The notes: generated by a model from the sequence alone, not told the origin. A DNA stretch of 64,000 bases from Verrucomicrobiales bacterium (GCA_029212615.1 JARGPJ010000007.1:134354-198353); one strand, 5' to 3'; counted from the stretch's first letter, positions 27,115 to 36,942 are shown. A program made the numbers and translations.

Positions 27115-28338
27115 CTATTTTTTTAGAAGGGCGTCTCCGAGGCTGAAGACAGGTGCGTAAATGGCATAGATCAACAGTCCGACCATGGTACCGAGGATGA
27201 TGATCGTGATTGGTTCAATTAACTTGTCGATCTGATTTGCTGCGGTATCGAGCTCGTCTTCGTAGTCCTCCGCAATTTCGTTGAGGAGCTCAGTTCCGGC
27301 ACCTGTTTCAGCGGCGGTTTCCATGAGGCCGCAGATCATTCGTCCATCGTCTCCCAACCAATGAGACTCGATGAGAAACGCATCGGGGAGGGTTAATCCG
27401 GACATGATATGGACGCGTACTTTTTCAAAGAAACTTTTGTAGTGGTGGTGCCATGAAGTCTGGGCAGTGATTTCGAGCGCAGTAGTAAGGCGGACATTGG
27501 CTTCGATGAGAAGCGCAAGGGTACGGAATCCAACTGCGGAAGCAGATTTTCTAACCAGCCCTGAAACACCGGGAAGCTTCAGAAAGAAGGTCTGCATTGC
27601 CGGGATTGCTGCGATCTTCCCCCAATTTTTGAAGAAGGCGATTGCTCCGATAATCGGGATGGCAACCAGCCATGGCTGTTTCAGGAGAATGTCAGAGAAC
27701 GAGCGGAGTGCGGTCGTTGCAAAAGGGAGGTCCGAATTCAAAGAATCGTACAACTTGGTCATTGCCGGGACCAGGGTGAAACTCATGGTGATCACGACAC
27801 CGACAGCGAGACAAATTACAACGGCAGGGTAGATCATGCCGGATTTGAGCTTTTTGAGGATTCGGGAAGTCTTCTTCTGGCTCGCGCCGATTCGGCGAAA
27901 TACTTCGGGGAGCCGACCTGACTCTTCGCCGGCGCGAATCAGAGCAATAATGTCGGGAGTAAAGACATCATCCTTTTTCCCCATCGCCTCGCTGATCTTC
28001 TCCCCTTGCGACAGGTCAGCGGCGACGTCAGCGATAACCCCGCGATACTTGGGTGATTTGACCCGGTTGGCTTGAAGATGAAAACTTTTGATGATCGGTA
28101 TGTTCCGATCAAAACACTTGGCGAGGCCGTTGAAGAGCGCGACCCGGTCATCGAGGTTGCTGTTCCTCGTGGTGAGACGTTGGATAGATTCGTCCAACCC
28201 CTTGATGTCGGAAACTTCAGCGGTCTCGACTTGTGATTTTCCCGAGCCGATAAGAGCTTTCTCGTCCGTAGAGGTATCGACGATTGCAGCCGTTTTGCGA
28301 CCGGTATGAACGTTGATGAGGTTGACTTTCTTGAGCAT
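27115..28338 (-). CDS. PilC/GspF-type inner membrane platform protein
   Basis: The protein has 407 residues. Two T2SSF repeats are visible: the first around 60-190 (FNGLAKCFDRNIPI, then RLPEVFRRIGASQK) and the second around 265-395 (FRTLALLIEANVRL, then GTELLNEIAEDYEDEL). Three membrane helices lie near 165-190, 215-235 and 375-400. The N-terminal 50 residues are a soluble extension. It forms the inner membrane platform that works with the PilB-like ATPase. Two prepilin-type genes lie upstream and four downstream on the same strand. Confidence 0.9.
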   Translation of the reverse strand: MLKKVNLINVHTGRKTAAIVDTSTDEKALIGSGKSQVETAEVSDIKGLDESIQRLTTRNSNLDDRVALFNGLAKCFDRNIPIIKSFHLQANRVKSPKYRGVIADVAADLSQGEKISEAMGKKDDVFTPDIIALIRAGEESGRLPEVFRRIGASQKKTSRILKKLKSGMIYPAVVICLAVGVVITMSFTLVPAMTKLYDSLNSDLPFATTALRSFSDILLKQPWLVAIPIIGAIAFFKNWGKIAAIPAMQTFFLKLPGVSGLVRKSASAVGFRTLALLIEANVRLTTALEITAQTSWHHHYKSFFEKVRVHIMSGLTLPDAFLIESHWLGDDGRMICGLMETAAETGAGTELLNEIAEDYEDELDTAANQIDKLIEPITIIILGTMVGLLIYAIYAPVFSLGDALLKK

Positions 28339-28377
28339 GGCCTGGCTGAGTTTAGATGAGAGAGAAGGGCAGAAGAC

Positions 28378-28854
28378 TTACGGGTTTGCAAGGACTCGTC
28401 CGAGATCGCGGGTGAGATGACTTTCACTTAGAATGAGTTCGACGCTTTCGGAGCGGGTGGATCCCTGCACTCCACCGGTCCAGTCCAGATCGCTCGCACT
28501 ATTGACGGCAGAGGCACCGGTAGGGTCGTATGTCATGGTTAGGGTGACTGCTTCGATGTTCCCGATCCCTGCCACAGAAAGATTTCTCGAAGAACTTGTC
28601 AGACTCGTTACAAGCGGTTCAGAGGGAAGGATCGCGGGGATCTCAGACGGATCCACTCCCGCTCGCATCAGCTGGGTTGCGTTGTCCAGATAGTTAAAAG
28701 CGCGGAGAGAGCGTTCGTTGATCTCCTCCTGAGTCACAAGGGTGAGGGACATGGAGGCAGCAGCACCAATTCCAATAGCAAGGACAGAGGCACCTACCAG
28801 AGCTTCGATAAGTGTGTATCCCCTTAGGGACCTGGAAGTGGAGGGGAATTTCAT
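28378..28854 (-). CDS. prepilin-like protein (GspI/PilV type)
   Basis: The protein has 158 residues; leader MKFPSTSRSLRG precedes YTLIEALVGASVLAIGIGAA, with Glu at mature +5. The size and the small soluble domain fit a minor pseudopilin of the GspI/PilV kind. It lies 9 bp after the PilX/GspK-like gene, so the minor pilins form one tight group. Confidence 0.82.
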   Translation of the reverse strand: MKFPSTSRSLRGYTLIEALVGASVLAIGIGAAASMSLTLVTQEEINERSLRAFNYLDNATQLMRAGVDPSEIPAILPSEPLVTSLTSSSRNLSVAGIGNIEAVTLTMTYDPTGASAVNSASDLDWTGGVQGSTRSESVELILSESHLTRDLGRVLANP

Positions 28855-28863
28855 CGAAGGGGA

Positions 28864-30525
28864 TTATTGCTTGTAGGCTTCGATCCAGGCATTCCTGCTG
28901 AGGAGATTCTCGAGGCCGTCGTAGTTGTATTCACGTGTCAGGGTGATTTGACCGGAGCTGACGTTGATCTGTCGATTCGCCCGAATCCCGCCCACGATTG
29001 ATACGCCGGAAACAGCCGAGGTGTCGATACTTGCCGCGGTATTCTGAAGTTCCCAGATGAGATTCCACCGGGGGAAGGCAGAGCTTCCGGAGAAAGTAAC
29101 ATCCGCTTCATAACCGAAAGTGGGGGGCGTCGCATTCTCTTCGGTCGCCATAGACAGGATGATTCGCCTCCAGTTTTGTTCTTCGAAGCTGATCATATCA
29201 ATCGAATCGGTCCCCGTGTTGTTGATGATGATGCCTCTGGGATCGAGTGAGGCGGCGGCATTTGCCAGAGTTGTGTCAGACTGGCCGATCAGTTCGACTT
29301 CATGAGCCCGTGAAATGATCAAGTGCGGCAGAGCAGGGCTCTCCAGGACGATCCCGACGAATCCGTTCCCATCCGAATAGGCCGCGGTTCCATTGGCTTC
29401 ATGCAGCTCTCTACTTTGTGGTGCAATTTTGCTTCGATGGATTGATGTGAGATAGGCAAGCGCATCGTTGGGAACGGGGACCTGGTCTGTAAAAATCTGC
29501 AGGAGTTGTGCACTGCTGAAGGCTGGATTGTTCTTGTCCGCAACCGCGTTGAGAACCCGCGACGAGAGGGGGTAGTGAGCCGGCAGTGTCGTCATGAGGG
29601 TTGCCGGACTCTGCGTGGAAATTTCTACCTCGATGGCGTCATCATTCGGTCCGTCTGCGATGGTGTCGGGCCCCGGGCCGATTGAGCGGCCGGTAAAGCC
29701 GCTCAAGGTTTGAGCATTGCCGGTGGCGATCAGCCTGCTTGCGTAGTCGTTGTGAGCATTTGGTGTCGATTCGGCAATGTCCAGTTCCCCGAGGTAGGCC
29801 GGTCCGGAAGCTGTCATTCCAGTGGTTTGATAGGGGATAGGATAGTTGAGCGGCAGAACAGGATCTCCGTCCGGATTCCCAAAGGTGGTGGTTCCATTGA
29901 TCGTGTTAGGAAGGAGAAAATCAGTAGCCTGGATTCCTCCCTGGAAATCTTTCTTCACCGCGTCCCAAAAGACCGCACGCCCCTTAACATCAATATTCCC
30001 CGAGACTAAGCTGCTGCCGATCGATGGATCGGTCGGCGGATTCACAATGAGAAGGTCGCCGCCGAGGACTGGATGGTAGCTGCGAAGTTGAAAATCCCAG
30101 GCTTGAGTCCCAACACTGTCTGAGAGATCAACGACCACGTCAGTGGTATAAGAGCGAAAGGGGGTAATCCCGGTTTTACTGAAGCGGACAGCGCCGGCAT
30201 CCTTCAGTGGAACGGAACCATAGGCACGGATCGTAGCTTCTCCGAGATTGTGAGGGAGGGTATAGGTGACAGCTGAAGTAAGAGGAGAAGCCGAGTGGAG
30301 ATGATTCCCGTAGATGGCACGGTAGGCGAGTGCCTTGCTGTTCGCATAGACGGTCCGTCGCCTCAGCGCATCCATATTGGACTCCACTTGATGGCCTCTT
30401 GCATCGAGAAGGGCAAGCCAGGCCGCGACTCCAAGGGTACCCAGCGCACAAAGAACCATGCAAACAACAAGGATACTTCCCTGTTGTTTGGTCTTTCGGT
30501 TGCTGAAGGTAGGTGGGAATCTCAT
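28864..30525 (-). CDS. large membrane-anchored pilus-associated protein (PilX/GspK-like position)
   Basis: The protein has 553 residues. A basic N-terminus with GSILVVCMVLCALGTLGVAAWLA is a single membrane helix (about 16-38) like PilX/GspK, but the Glu+5 is not obvious. The long extracytoplasmic part is Ser/Thr/Asn-rich with no domain I recognise. Position between GspI-like and GspJ-like prepilins suggests a minor pilin or tip-complex component. It is much longer than typical GspK (about 330). Confidence 0.6.
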   Translation of the reverse strand: MRFPPTFSNRKTKQQGSILVVCMVLCALGTLGVAAWLALLDARGHQVESNMDALRRRTVYANSKALAYRAIYGNHLHSASPLTSAVTYTLPHNLGEATIRAYGSVPLKDAGAVRFSKTGITPFRSYTTDVVVDLSDSVGTQAWDFQLRSYHPVLGGDLLIVNPPTDPSIGSSLVSGNIDVKGRAVFWDAVKKDFQGGIQATDFLLPNTINGTTTFGNPDGDPVLPLNYPIPYQTTGMTASGPAYLGELDIAESTPNAHNDYASRLIATGNAQTLSGFTGRSIGPGPDTIADGPNDDAIEVEISTQSPATLMTTLPAHYPLSSRVLNAVADKNNPAFSSAQLLQIFTDQVPVPNDALAYLTSIHRSKIAPQSRELHEANGTAAYSDGNGFVGIVLESPALPHLIISRAHEVELIGQSDTTLANAAASLDPRGIIINNTGTDSIDMISFEEQNWRRIILSMATEENATPPTFGYEADVTFSGSSAFPRWNLIWELQNTAASIDTSAVSGVSIVGGIRANRQINVSSGQITLTREYNYDGLENLLSRNAWIEAYKQ

Positions 30526-30540
30526 AAAAGAATGCCGAAT

Positions 30541-31476
30541 CTAAATGCTTGGGAACATTGGAATGGCGACAAGGAAAGATGTCTTTCCAGCCATATGTTC
30601 ATAGGTGGAGCGGGGAGAGCCTGCGGGGTCGACGGGAGTCCACGCGGCTTCTTTGTAGGGATTGATCGCCGGATCGGGAAGCCAGATGAGATGGAAGGGA
30701 TTGCCTTCGGCAATTTTGAAGCGGTCAATGGATTGGCCTTCGTTTACCGCGGCGCGTGATTCACGCTCGAAGGTCACAAATAGGGGAGCAAAGGCATCGC
30801 CGGGTCCGGCTTCGTAGAAAACGTCGTAATAGTGAGTCAGGGAATTGTTCTTGTAGCGGCGTACCGACGCGTAGTGACCAACCGGCGACGTCGTAGCAAC
30901 CAGGTCAATTTCGTAGACAGCAAGGACTCTCACGTAGCCAGTCTCGGTCTCAGGAGTGAGCATATAGATGGTGGCCTGAGGTCGGTCGGTCGGGGGGACG
31001 TTGCGAATCGTCCGGTCGTATATGCCGGCAGAAGTCGGTTCAGAGATAGCGAGAAATGAGCGAAAGGAGTTCGACGTATCGAGTCGCGGGCGGGGGAGCT
31101 CCACTCCGTCGTCGCCTGCTTCATATCGGAGGAACTCCGGGCGGATTGAGTTGTCGAGTGTTCGCGGGAGGCAATAGACAGCAGAGGCATTGGAGGCATC
31201 TTCGAGCATCAGGTCACGAAAGGTCTGAGCGAAGGCTGCCTTTCCAAAGTTAGGTGCGGAGTAGACCCGAACGGTGGATCCCGACTGTCCGTAAAAATTC
31301 TGTTTGGTGTTGCTGCCGATGGAGACGGTCAGAATTCTTGTGAGGCGCTTTGAGTTTGCCGAGATACTGCTGAAGACAAGAGCAGCGGCGCCGAGGAAGA
31401 CGGCAGACAGAGAAATGGCAATCAGCATCTCGGCAAACGTCCATCCTCGTATGGTTCTGTTAGGGTTTTGCTGCAT
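30541..31476 (-). CDS. prepilin-like protein (GspJ/PilW type)
   Basis: The protein has 311 residues. The leader MQQNPNRTIRG is followed by WTFAEMLIAISLSAVFLGAAALVF. A Glu in the helix and the Gly before W fit a prepilin, although the residue after the cleavage site is W and the spacing is slightly unusual. Length and position fit a GspJ/PilW minor pseudopilin. It is 15 bp upstream of the PilX/GspK-like gene. Confidence 0.75.
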   Translation of the reverse strand: MQQNPNRTIRGWTFAEMLIAISLSAVFLGAAALVFSSISANSKRLTRILTVSIGSNTKQNFYGQSGSTVRVYSAPNFGKAAFAQTFRDLMLEDASNASAVYCLPRTLDNSIRPEFLRYEAGDDGVELPRPRLDTSNSFRSFLAISEPTSAGIYDRTIRNVPPTDRPQATIYMLTPETETGYVRVLAVYEIDLVATTSPVGHYASVRRYKNNSLTHYYDVFYEAGPGDAFAPLFVTFERESRAAVNEGQSIDRFKIAEGNPFHLIWLPDPAINPYKEAAWTPVDPAGSPRSTYEHMAGKTSFLVAIPMFPSI

Positions 31477-31500
31477 TCTCCGGATTATTCCTCAGGTTGC

Positions 31501-32178
31501 TTACTGGCCTGCTTCGATAACTTCACGCGGGAGGTGGCTCGCGGGATCACTCGCAGCCATTTGTCGCTCAAGTTTTTTACGGTCCTGACCGATGCGGAGA
31601 ACGCCCATCTGCCTTTCGGCAACGATGCCTTCCCCTTCCTCGGAGCGACTCCTGTCCTGCCCGTGTAAAGCGTAGGAAATACTCGGAGAGAGGTCGTATG
31701 TCACCGGAATGGTTTTGCCGGTGAGTTCACCGGTTTCGATGTCCAGCCAGCCAAGAAGAACCGCGTCTTCGCTGACTTCGATGACTTTCAGATTCTGAGT
31801 TTGATCAAGGAGTAGCTGCGGGAGAATTCTTCCCTGTTCGAGGATAATGTCGCCGAGGAGAATTCGAAGCCCTTTCGATCCCTGGCTTTTACCTGAAACA
31901 GAGAGCGAGCTGAGGCGCTGACGGATTTGCATTTCCTCGGCGTTCTCACCCTCATCGTTGACGTTCTCCTGTTCCGGAGATCGGCGGGCGTAGGGATTCC
32001 GTTCTCCTTCTTTGAGAAGAAGGGGGCGCTTCTGTTCAGGCGACATTTCAATAGTGCGGCCGGGAATGTAGCTGAGGGCTGCGGGTGTTGTGCCCGGCAT
32101 TCCCTCTGTATCCTCCTGTGCGATCACAGGAAGAATTGAGGCGTTGAGAAATAGAAGAAGATAGAGATTCGTTTTCAT
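31501..32178 (-). CDS. secreted pilus-locus protein, unknown (PilP-like position)
   Basis: The protein has 225 residues with a signal peptide (about 1-20, ending VIAQ). The middle (about 100-170) has a beta pattern (ILLGDIILEQGRILPQL, then VSEDAVLLGWLDIE) resembling the small secretin-contacting domains of PilP or GspC, but no firm match is possible by eye. It follows the PilO-like gene in the PilM-N-O order, where PilP would be expected. Confidence 0.55.
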   Translation of the reverse strand: MKTNLYLLLFLNASILPVIAQEDTEGMPGTTPAALSYIPGRTIEMSPEQKRPLLLKEGERNPYARRSPEQENVNDEGENAEEMQIRQRLSSLSVSGKSQGSKGLRILLGDIILEQGRILPQLLLDQTQNLKVIEVSEDAVLLGWLDIETGELTGKTIPVTYDLSPSISYALHGQDRSRSEEGEGIVAERQMGVLRIGQDRKKLERQMAASDPASHLPREVIEAGQ

Positions 32179-32196
32179 CGAATGTGAAGGTCGGTG

Positions 32197-32733
32197 TTAT
32201 TTATTGAGCACCGGAATCTCAACTCTGAGTTCCAGATGTATATCGTTGCCGCGTTCTCCCCGTTTGATATTGCAACGTGAGATGCGGCAACTGGGAATTG
32301 CTTCCTCAAGCCTGCCGAGCCAATTAAGCGTTTTTGAATACTCGTCTTCGACGATGAGGTCTGCGATGAGTGCCTCACTGATGAGGGCATCTTTTTCGAC
32401 TTCGCGAGCTTCGAACTTCTGAGAGAGCAGAAAAACGTCACCGTCGCGGATTACCTCGGCGATTCTCTGTTCCGCGTCCTGCGGTGTGCTGTAATTAGCG
32501 AAGTGGGGTTCCCATTTCGTAAACGCGGAACGCAGTTCTGCGGTTTTGGATTCAAGCGACTTGAGCTGAATCTGCGCTAGCTGCGCCTGCTGTTCGGCCG
32601 TTTCCGCTTCGATCCTCGCCTCGTTCGAAAGGTCTCTCGCTGTATTGGTTGCGTTCCTCAGTTGGTTCACTCCATAGAGCATCCCGGTGATGAGCATGAG
32701 GATAAGAAGACAGGCTGATTTATGATTGTTCAT
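32197..32733 (-). CDS. PilO-like pilus assembly protein
   Basis: The protein has 178 residues. One membrane helix near the N-terminus (CLLILMLITGMLYGV) is followed by a long coiled coil (about 30-75, EARIEAETAEQQAQLAQ) and a small alpha/beta domain. That is the architecture of PilO and of the Akkermansia pilus-locus protein Amuc_1100, which is larger. It sits 18 bp after the PilN-like gene. Confidence 0.65.
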   Translation of the reverse strand: MNNHKSACLLILMLITGMLYGVNQLRNATNTARDLSNEARIEAETAEQQAQLAQIQLKSLESKTAELRSAFTKWEPHFANYSTPQDAEQRIAEVIRDGDVFLLSQKFEAREVEKDALISEALIADLIVEDEYSKTLNWLGRLEEAIPSCRISRCNIKRGERGNDIHLELRVEIPVLNK

Positions 32734-32751
32734 ACGAATGGCAAATAGGGG

Positions 32752-33300
32752 CTATCGATCCGAGTAAATGAGGGTGGCCTGAAAGTCTGTGGAGTTCTTT
32801 CCTTTGACCTGTTGCGCTGAGTAAGTTTGGAAATTCAGCGCGTAGATGGCATTGAGGGTTGCTTCCACCTGTTGGCTTCCTCCGCCGTCGATTTTTAATT
32901 GCATAAAGGTGTGTGCCGGTATCTCGGGATTCCGGTCCAGAGAAAGTTCGGCAATAGTGGACTCTTTGGACATGCTCCGACCGATGACAGCGGTGACCGG
33001 CTGAAGAGGTCTTGACCCTTCGAGCCATTTGGCGATTCCTTCGGCACGCTTCGCGTTGGACGATACGTCCTCTTGCTGCGCCAGAAAATTTGACTGTTGG
33101 TTCTCCGCCTGGGTGAGCCGTTCACGCAAACTGGTCTCGCTCGTTTCGTAAGCTTTCTTACTCAGATAAAAATAGAGAGAAAGAAACACTGTCGCAACAG
33201 AAACGACGTAGAAGGCTACGGGTACCAGCTTGAAGCTAGGAGGAAGCCCTTCAGAAACGTTCTGCCGCTCGGTTTTCAGATCGTGGATGATATTGTCCAT
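32752..33300 (-). CDS. PilN-like pilus assembly protein
   Basis: The protein has 182 residues. A 24-residue cytosolic tail precedes one membrane helix (about 28-46), then a coiled coil and a ferredoxin-like alpha/beta domain ending ATLIYSDR. PilN uses its cytosolic tail to bind PilM, which is encoded just upstream. Identity by sequence is weak; the call rests on architecture and gene order. Confidence 0.65.
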   Translation of the reverse strand: MDNIIHDLKTERQNVSEGLPPSFKLVPVAFYVVSVATVFLSLYFYLSKKAYETSETSLRERLTQAENQQSNFLAQQEDVSSNAKRAEGIAKWLEGSRPLQPVTAVIGRSMSKESTIAELSLDRNPEIPAHTFMQLKIDGGGSQQVEATLNAIYALNFQTYSAQQVKGKNSTDFQATLIYSDR

Positions 33301-33334
33301 GGGGATCAGTTAGGAATAGGAAATAGGAAGAGTG

Positions 33335-34201
33335 TTAATGATTGCCGAGAATCTGCCAGAGGTTCTGTTCATCGGTTACATCCGTGACATTAAGATTTCC
33401 GAAGAGAGGAATGTAGGAGTTGCTGAAGGTTCCCTGCTTGCGGTCTTCCATGAGGAGGACTCGTGTAGTCGGCTCGGCCGCTTCTATAAACGGGCGTAGC
33501 ATCTGGGATATGGTGGCGTCGTCACCGGCCTGGAGCCCACTTCGACACCGCAGGTCTTTCCATTGACCGTCTTTCTGACGAATGACGCAAAGTGACTGAT
33601 CGAGCCAGGTTACGATAATAAGGTCCTGTTGATTCAATGTGTTGTCAGCGGCAACGCGGTTCATCAAGTGCGCCGTCATCGCAAAGAGGCCTACGCAGAT
33701 GCGGGCGGGTCGAAGATTGTGCCCACGCATTGTTTCCTCAATGGACTTTAGCATGGAGTCGTCGCAGGCCATCATGAGGCTTGCGCTCGTTTCGGGACTG
33801 TGATGAAGCGCGTAGCGTTTCGTGCGATCATACTTGGTTCCAAGGACTGACTTTGGATTTTGACGAAGCTCTTCCTGCCAACCCTTCTTGCGGGAGAGGT
33901 TGTGTTCGAGGCTGATGATGAAGCGGTTGTTGAGGGAGATGCCGACCCAGCCGTCCTCAGTGTTCGAGAGCCAGTAGTCAGCCATTTGAGAAGCCACTTC
34001 AACGAACTCTCCATCGGCTTCGCCAACATCATCGATCTGACCTTTTTTGTTGATAATGCTCCAGGAGACATGGCCTCGACTGATATTGATGAGGACGGAT
34101 TTCCTTCTCGGAAAGCGTTGAGGCCAGGCAAACTTGGGATTGTCGGCTTCAGGCCGAAAAGCCGAAAAGGTGAGGACGTCTTTGATGTCTTTCAGTTCCA
34201 T
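33335..34201 (-). CDS. PilM-like actin-fold pilus protein
   Basis: The protein has 288 residues with no membrane segment. The start VLINISRGHVSWSIINKKG and the later DLIIVTWLDQSLCVIRQKDGQW read as the two phosphate-loop hairpins of an actin/PilM fold, though the family's consensus is weak. The gene comes between the PilT-like ATPase and the PilN-like gene, where PilM lies in known loci and where Akkermansia has its PilM-like gene. Confidence 0.6.
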   Translation of the reverse strand: MELKDIKDVLTFSAFRPEADNPKFAWPQRFPRRKSVLINISRGHVSWSIINKKGQIDDVGEADGEFVEVASQMADYWLSNTEDGWVGISLNNRFIISLEHNLSRKKGWQEELRQNPKSVLGTKYDRTKRYALHHSPETSASLMMACDDSMLKSIEETMRGHNLRPARICVGLFAMTAHLMNRVAADNTLNQQDLIIVTWLDQSLCVIRQKDGQWKDLRCRSGLQAGDDATISQMLRPFIEAAEPTTRVLLMEDRKQGTFSNSYIPLFGNLNVTDVTDEQNLWQILGNH

Positions 34202-34207
34202 GATGGT

Positions 34208-35281
34208 CTAGCGGGGTAGAGAGTCTTGATTTGGTTCGATGACCTGTTGTGTGTGAAGGTATTCTGCGACTTCGTGTTCGCTGAAACCGGTGGGGGTCGG
34301 CGTGCTGGAGCGCCATCCTTCAAACTCGCGGAGCTTCATGCAGTGGTCGAAGCTCATCATTCCTTTGGTGATCCCGGTTTCGAGTTCATGCTCGAGACGC
34401 TTGAAATCGCCACGTCGAATCATCCCGGTGACAGAGTCATAGGGGAAAAGAATTTCGTGGACCGGGAACCGTCGATCCTGCTGCATGTCAAATAGCAGTT
34501 GCTGGCAGAGAATCATTCGCATTGAGTCAGCAAACGAAAGCATTGCATTTTCCATTCGTTCGGTGGGAACCAGCTTGAGGAAACGCTGCACCGTTTGAGC
34601 GGCCGAAGAGGTGTGCATCGTGGCGATGACAACGTGTCCGGTTTCAGCTGCCTGGAGGGCGATTTCGGCGGTCTCACCGTCTCGAATTTCGCCAATCATA
34701 ATGACGTCCGGAGCCTGACGGAGAGAGGCGCGAAGAGATTGTCCGAAGTCGAGTTCGTCAGAACCCATCTCTCTCTGAGTGACAAGAGAGGGGAGGTGAG
34801 TGGGCAGGATATATTCGATTGGATCTTCGAAGGTGATGATATGCTCACGGCGCCGTTCGGCACGCGCCTGGATCATTGAGGCAATCGTGGTCGATTTACC
34901 GGAGCCGGTAGCGCCACAGATAAGGAAAAGTCCATCGTCAGCTTCCAGGTAGGCTTTGAGCGCTTGCGGGGGGAGTGATATTTGCTGCGGTGAGGGAATA
35001 TTGTTAGGGAGGAGACGCATGACCCAACGCAGTCTCCCGCGTGTCACGAGCTGGTTCACGCGGAAGCGAAGCGGCCCGATTTGCATCGCATAGTCGGCCG
35101 TTCCGGGACGTATCTCCTGTTGCGTAGGCGGCTGAAAGATGAAGGAATCCACCACCAGCTCCCCGTTCTTCCGGTAGATGAGCTGCTCGCGCGGCGTGAT
35201 GTAGAAGTCACTGATATTGTTCTTCTGCGCAAGATGTAGAATACGGTTCCCAAGCGGGCTTCTTTCGTCAATTCCTTCCAT
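34208..35281 (-). CDS. PilT-type twitching/retraction ATPase
   Basis: The protein has 357 residues, the length of PilT. Walker A is GATGSGKST near 122-130, the Asp box is FEDPIEYI, Walker B is APDVIMIGEIRDGETA, and the His box is ATMHTSSA. PilT carries AIRNLIRE-type motif near the end; here the C-terminus is different. It is a cytosolic hexamer, probably for pilus disassembly. It lies 6 bp before the PilM-like gene. Having a PilB-like and a PilT-like ATPase in one locus argues for a dynamic pilus rather than a pure type II secretion system. Confidence 0.82.
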   Translation of the reverse strand: MEGIDERSPLGNRILHLAQKNNISDFYITPREQLIYRKNGELVVDSFIFQPPTQQEIRPGTADYAMQIGPLRFRVNQLVTRGRLRWVMRLLPNNIPSPQQISLPPQALKAYLEADDGLFLICGATGSGKSTTIASMIQARAERRREHIITFEDPIEYILPTHLPSLVTQREMGSDELDFGQSLRASLRQAPDVIMIGEIRDGETAEIALQAAETGHVVIATMHTSSAAQTVQRFLKLVPTERMENAMLSFADSMRMILCQQLLFDMQQDRRFPVHEILFPYDSVTGMIRRGDFKRLEHELETGITKGMMSFDHCMKLREFEGWRSSTPTPTGFSEHEVAEYLHTQQVIEPNQDSLPR

Positions 35282-35302
35282 GGTCGTATAAATAGTGATG
35301 CG

Positions 35303-36850
35303 TTAGTTAGCCAGGAATGTCCCGAGGAGTTCTCCGCGGCCGGTAGCTCCTTCGTAGACGTGGAACTGGCTGTCCGAGGAGAAGCCAAATGAGTCGGTTG
35401 CCCCGAACTCCAGATTCATGCGATAGCCGACGCCGTTGATCTCGAGGTTGATGTTCTGCTGGAGGTTGGTGATTCTGACGTAGTCGGCACTTGCATTGGC
35501 GTCGTCCGGGTCGTTCTCCGTGTTGACCAGATCCAGATTGAGATCAAAAACGACGGTTTCGGACCGCTCCGGCATTTCAATGGTGATCTGCAGGGACACT
35601 CCGGTTGCATGAGAATCGTAGTAACTGTTGCCATTGTGATAGAAAAAGTCACCGAGACTGAATTTTTCTCCCGGAGCTACATCGCTGAATGATTTCCCGG
35701 TGAACTCGAGGACATTGGGATCTCCCGAGTTGATTGGCTCGTCGTCGAGAATGAAGACCGAGTCACCATGGGTGAATTTGTCGCTGCCGTTTGTGATTTC
35801 ATAGTCGAGATTGGGACCCCCGCTCGGACTGTGAAAGTTTCCGTCCACAGTTCCGCTCAAACTGTCGGGGACGGGGTAGTAGTATTCACTCCGCGTCCAG
35901 CTATCGCGAAAGCGAGTTGAATCCTCTGTCCTGAACTGAACACGGAGTGTCTGGTTCATGGCTACATCGATCGCCGATGAGTATGCTGTCCAGGCGCCAC
36001 TGTCGAGTTGGTAGAAAGCGCGTCCATCTGTCGCAGGAGGCGCGTTTGTGATGGTGACGGCAAGGGGAAAGTCGTTTTCAGGGTGTGCCCCTCCGGATGG
36101 AGTAACCTTTGGATAAGAAAGCCTCGGGGGATCGGGTTCTTCAGGGGGATCGACCGGTGGGTCGCCTCCGTCGCCATTACCGTCTCCATCCCCTGGATCA
36201 ACGGGCGGATCCGCTGGATCGGTTGGTTCCGCGGGCTCGGTCGGAGTGGTATCAGTGACGTTGGGATTTGTATTGAAGCTGGATGGACCTGAGGGAGCAT
36301 TTGGATTGTTTGTCGAGGCGTGATCCCAGACCCAGGTAGAATTTTCAGCGTAGCTCACGACGCCACCATCCCGGTTTTCGGTGATGGTCTGGACTTCGGC
36401 GAGATTGTTATCGAGCACAAATTCGAAGCCGGCCTGCGCGCCGGCATCCTCGAAGCGCTGTGTGGAGCTGTTGTATTTGGCTCGTGCTTTCCAGCTGTCT
36501 GCGGGAACCGGGACAGTGGTGACGCGGTTGTCGATCATGCGTCCGGAAGGCGCTCCGACATGCGTTTCTTTATCCGCTTTCGAGCGACTTGTTTTCAGTT
36601 TGGCGATGACACCCGAAGCGTCGGTGACACCGGAAAGGTTTCCCCCGTTAGCGAGGTAGATGCGGATCGCAGAATTCATTGCCGTGACATCTGCATTAAG
36701 CTTCTGGCTTTGGGAATTCTCTCGAACCTTTGAGACCGCGACAGCGCTAACAGCCGCAAGAAGGCTGATCACTGAAACCGTGATCAGCATTTCGACCATC
36801 GTTAAACCCCGTTCTTTTAGAGGGCTGCATGTGGCGGGTAAAATTATCAT
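35303..36850 (-). CDS. prepilin-leader protein with choice-of-anchor K-type domain
   Basis: The protein has 515 residues. A prepilin leader ends KERG before LTMVEMLITVSVISLLAAV (Glu+5), and a pilin-like part runs to about 195. A Pro/Asp/Gly-rich linker covers about 198-240, then a beta domain like chitobiase C-terminal domains (QLDSGAWTAYSSAI), and from about 330 a domain with the choice-of-anchor K pattern (FTGKSF, FSLGDFFYHNG, then ADYVRITN). It is first in the pilus operon, just across from the secretin. A pilus-tip or surface adhesin is the likely role. Confidence 0.75.
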   Translation of the reverse strand: MIILPATCSPLKERGLTMVEMLITVSVISLLAAVSAVAVSKVRENSQSQKLNADVTAMNSAIRIYLANGGNLSGVTDASGVIAKLKTSRSKADKETHVGAPSGRMIDNRVTTVPVPADSWKARAKYNSSTQRFEDAGAQAGFEFVLDNNLAEVQTITENRDGGVVSYAENSTWVWDHASTNNPNAPSGPSSFNTNPNVTDTTPTEPAEPTDPADPPVDPGDGDGNGDGGDPPVDPPEEPDPPRLSYPKVTPSGGAHPENDFPLAVTITNAPPATDGRAFYQLDSGAWTAYSSAIDVAMNQTLRVQFRTEDSTRFRDSWTRSEYYYPVPDSLSGTVDGNFHSPSGGPNLDYEITNGSDKFTHGDSVFILDDEPINSGDPNVLEFTGKSFSDVAPGEKFSLGDFFYHNGNSYYDSHATGVSLQITIEMPERSETVVFDLNLDLVNTENDPDDANASADYVRITNLQQNINLEINGVGYRMNLEFGATDSFGFSSDSQFHVYEGATGRGELLGTFLAN

Positions 36851-36942
36851 TCAAGTTTCTAAAATATTTTTCCTTAATATAAAATTATCATAATTATTGA
36901 TAAGTTCAAGATTGAAAAGCTTAATTTTTATTAAAATTATAG

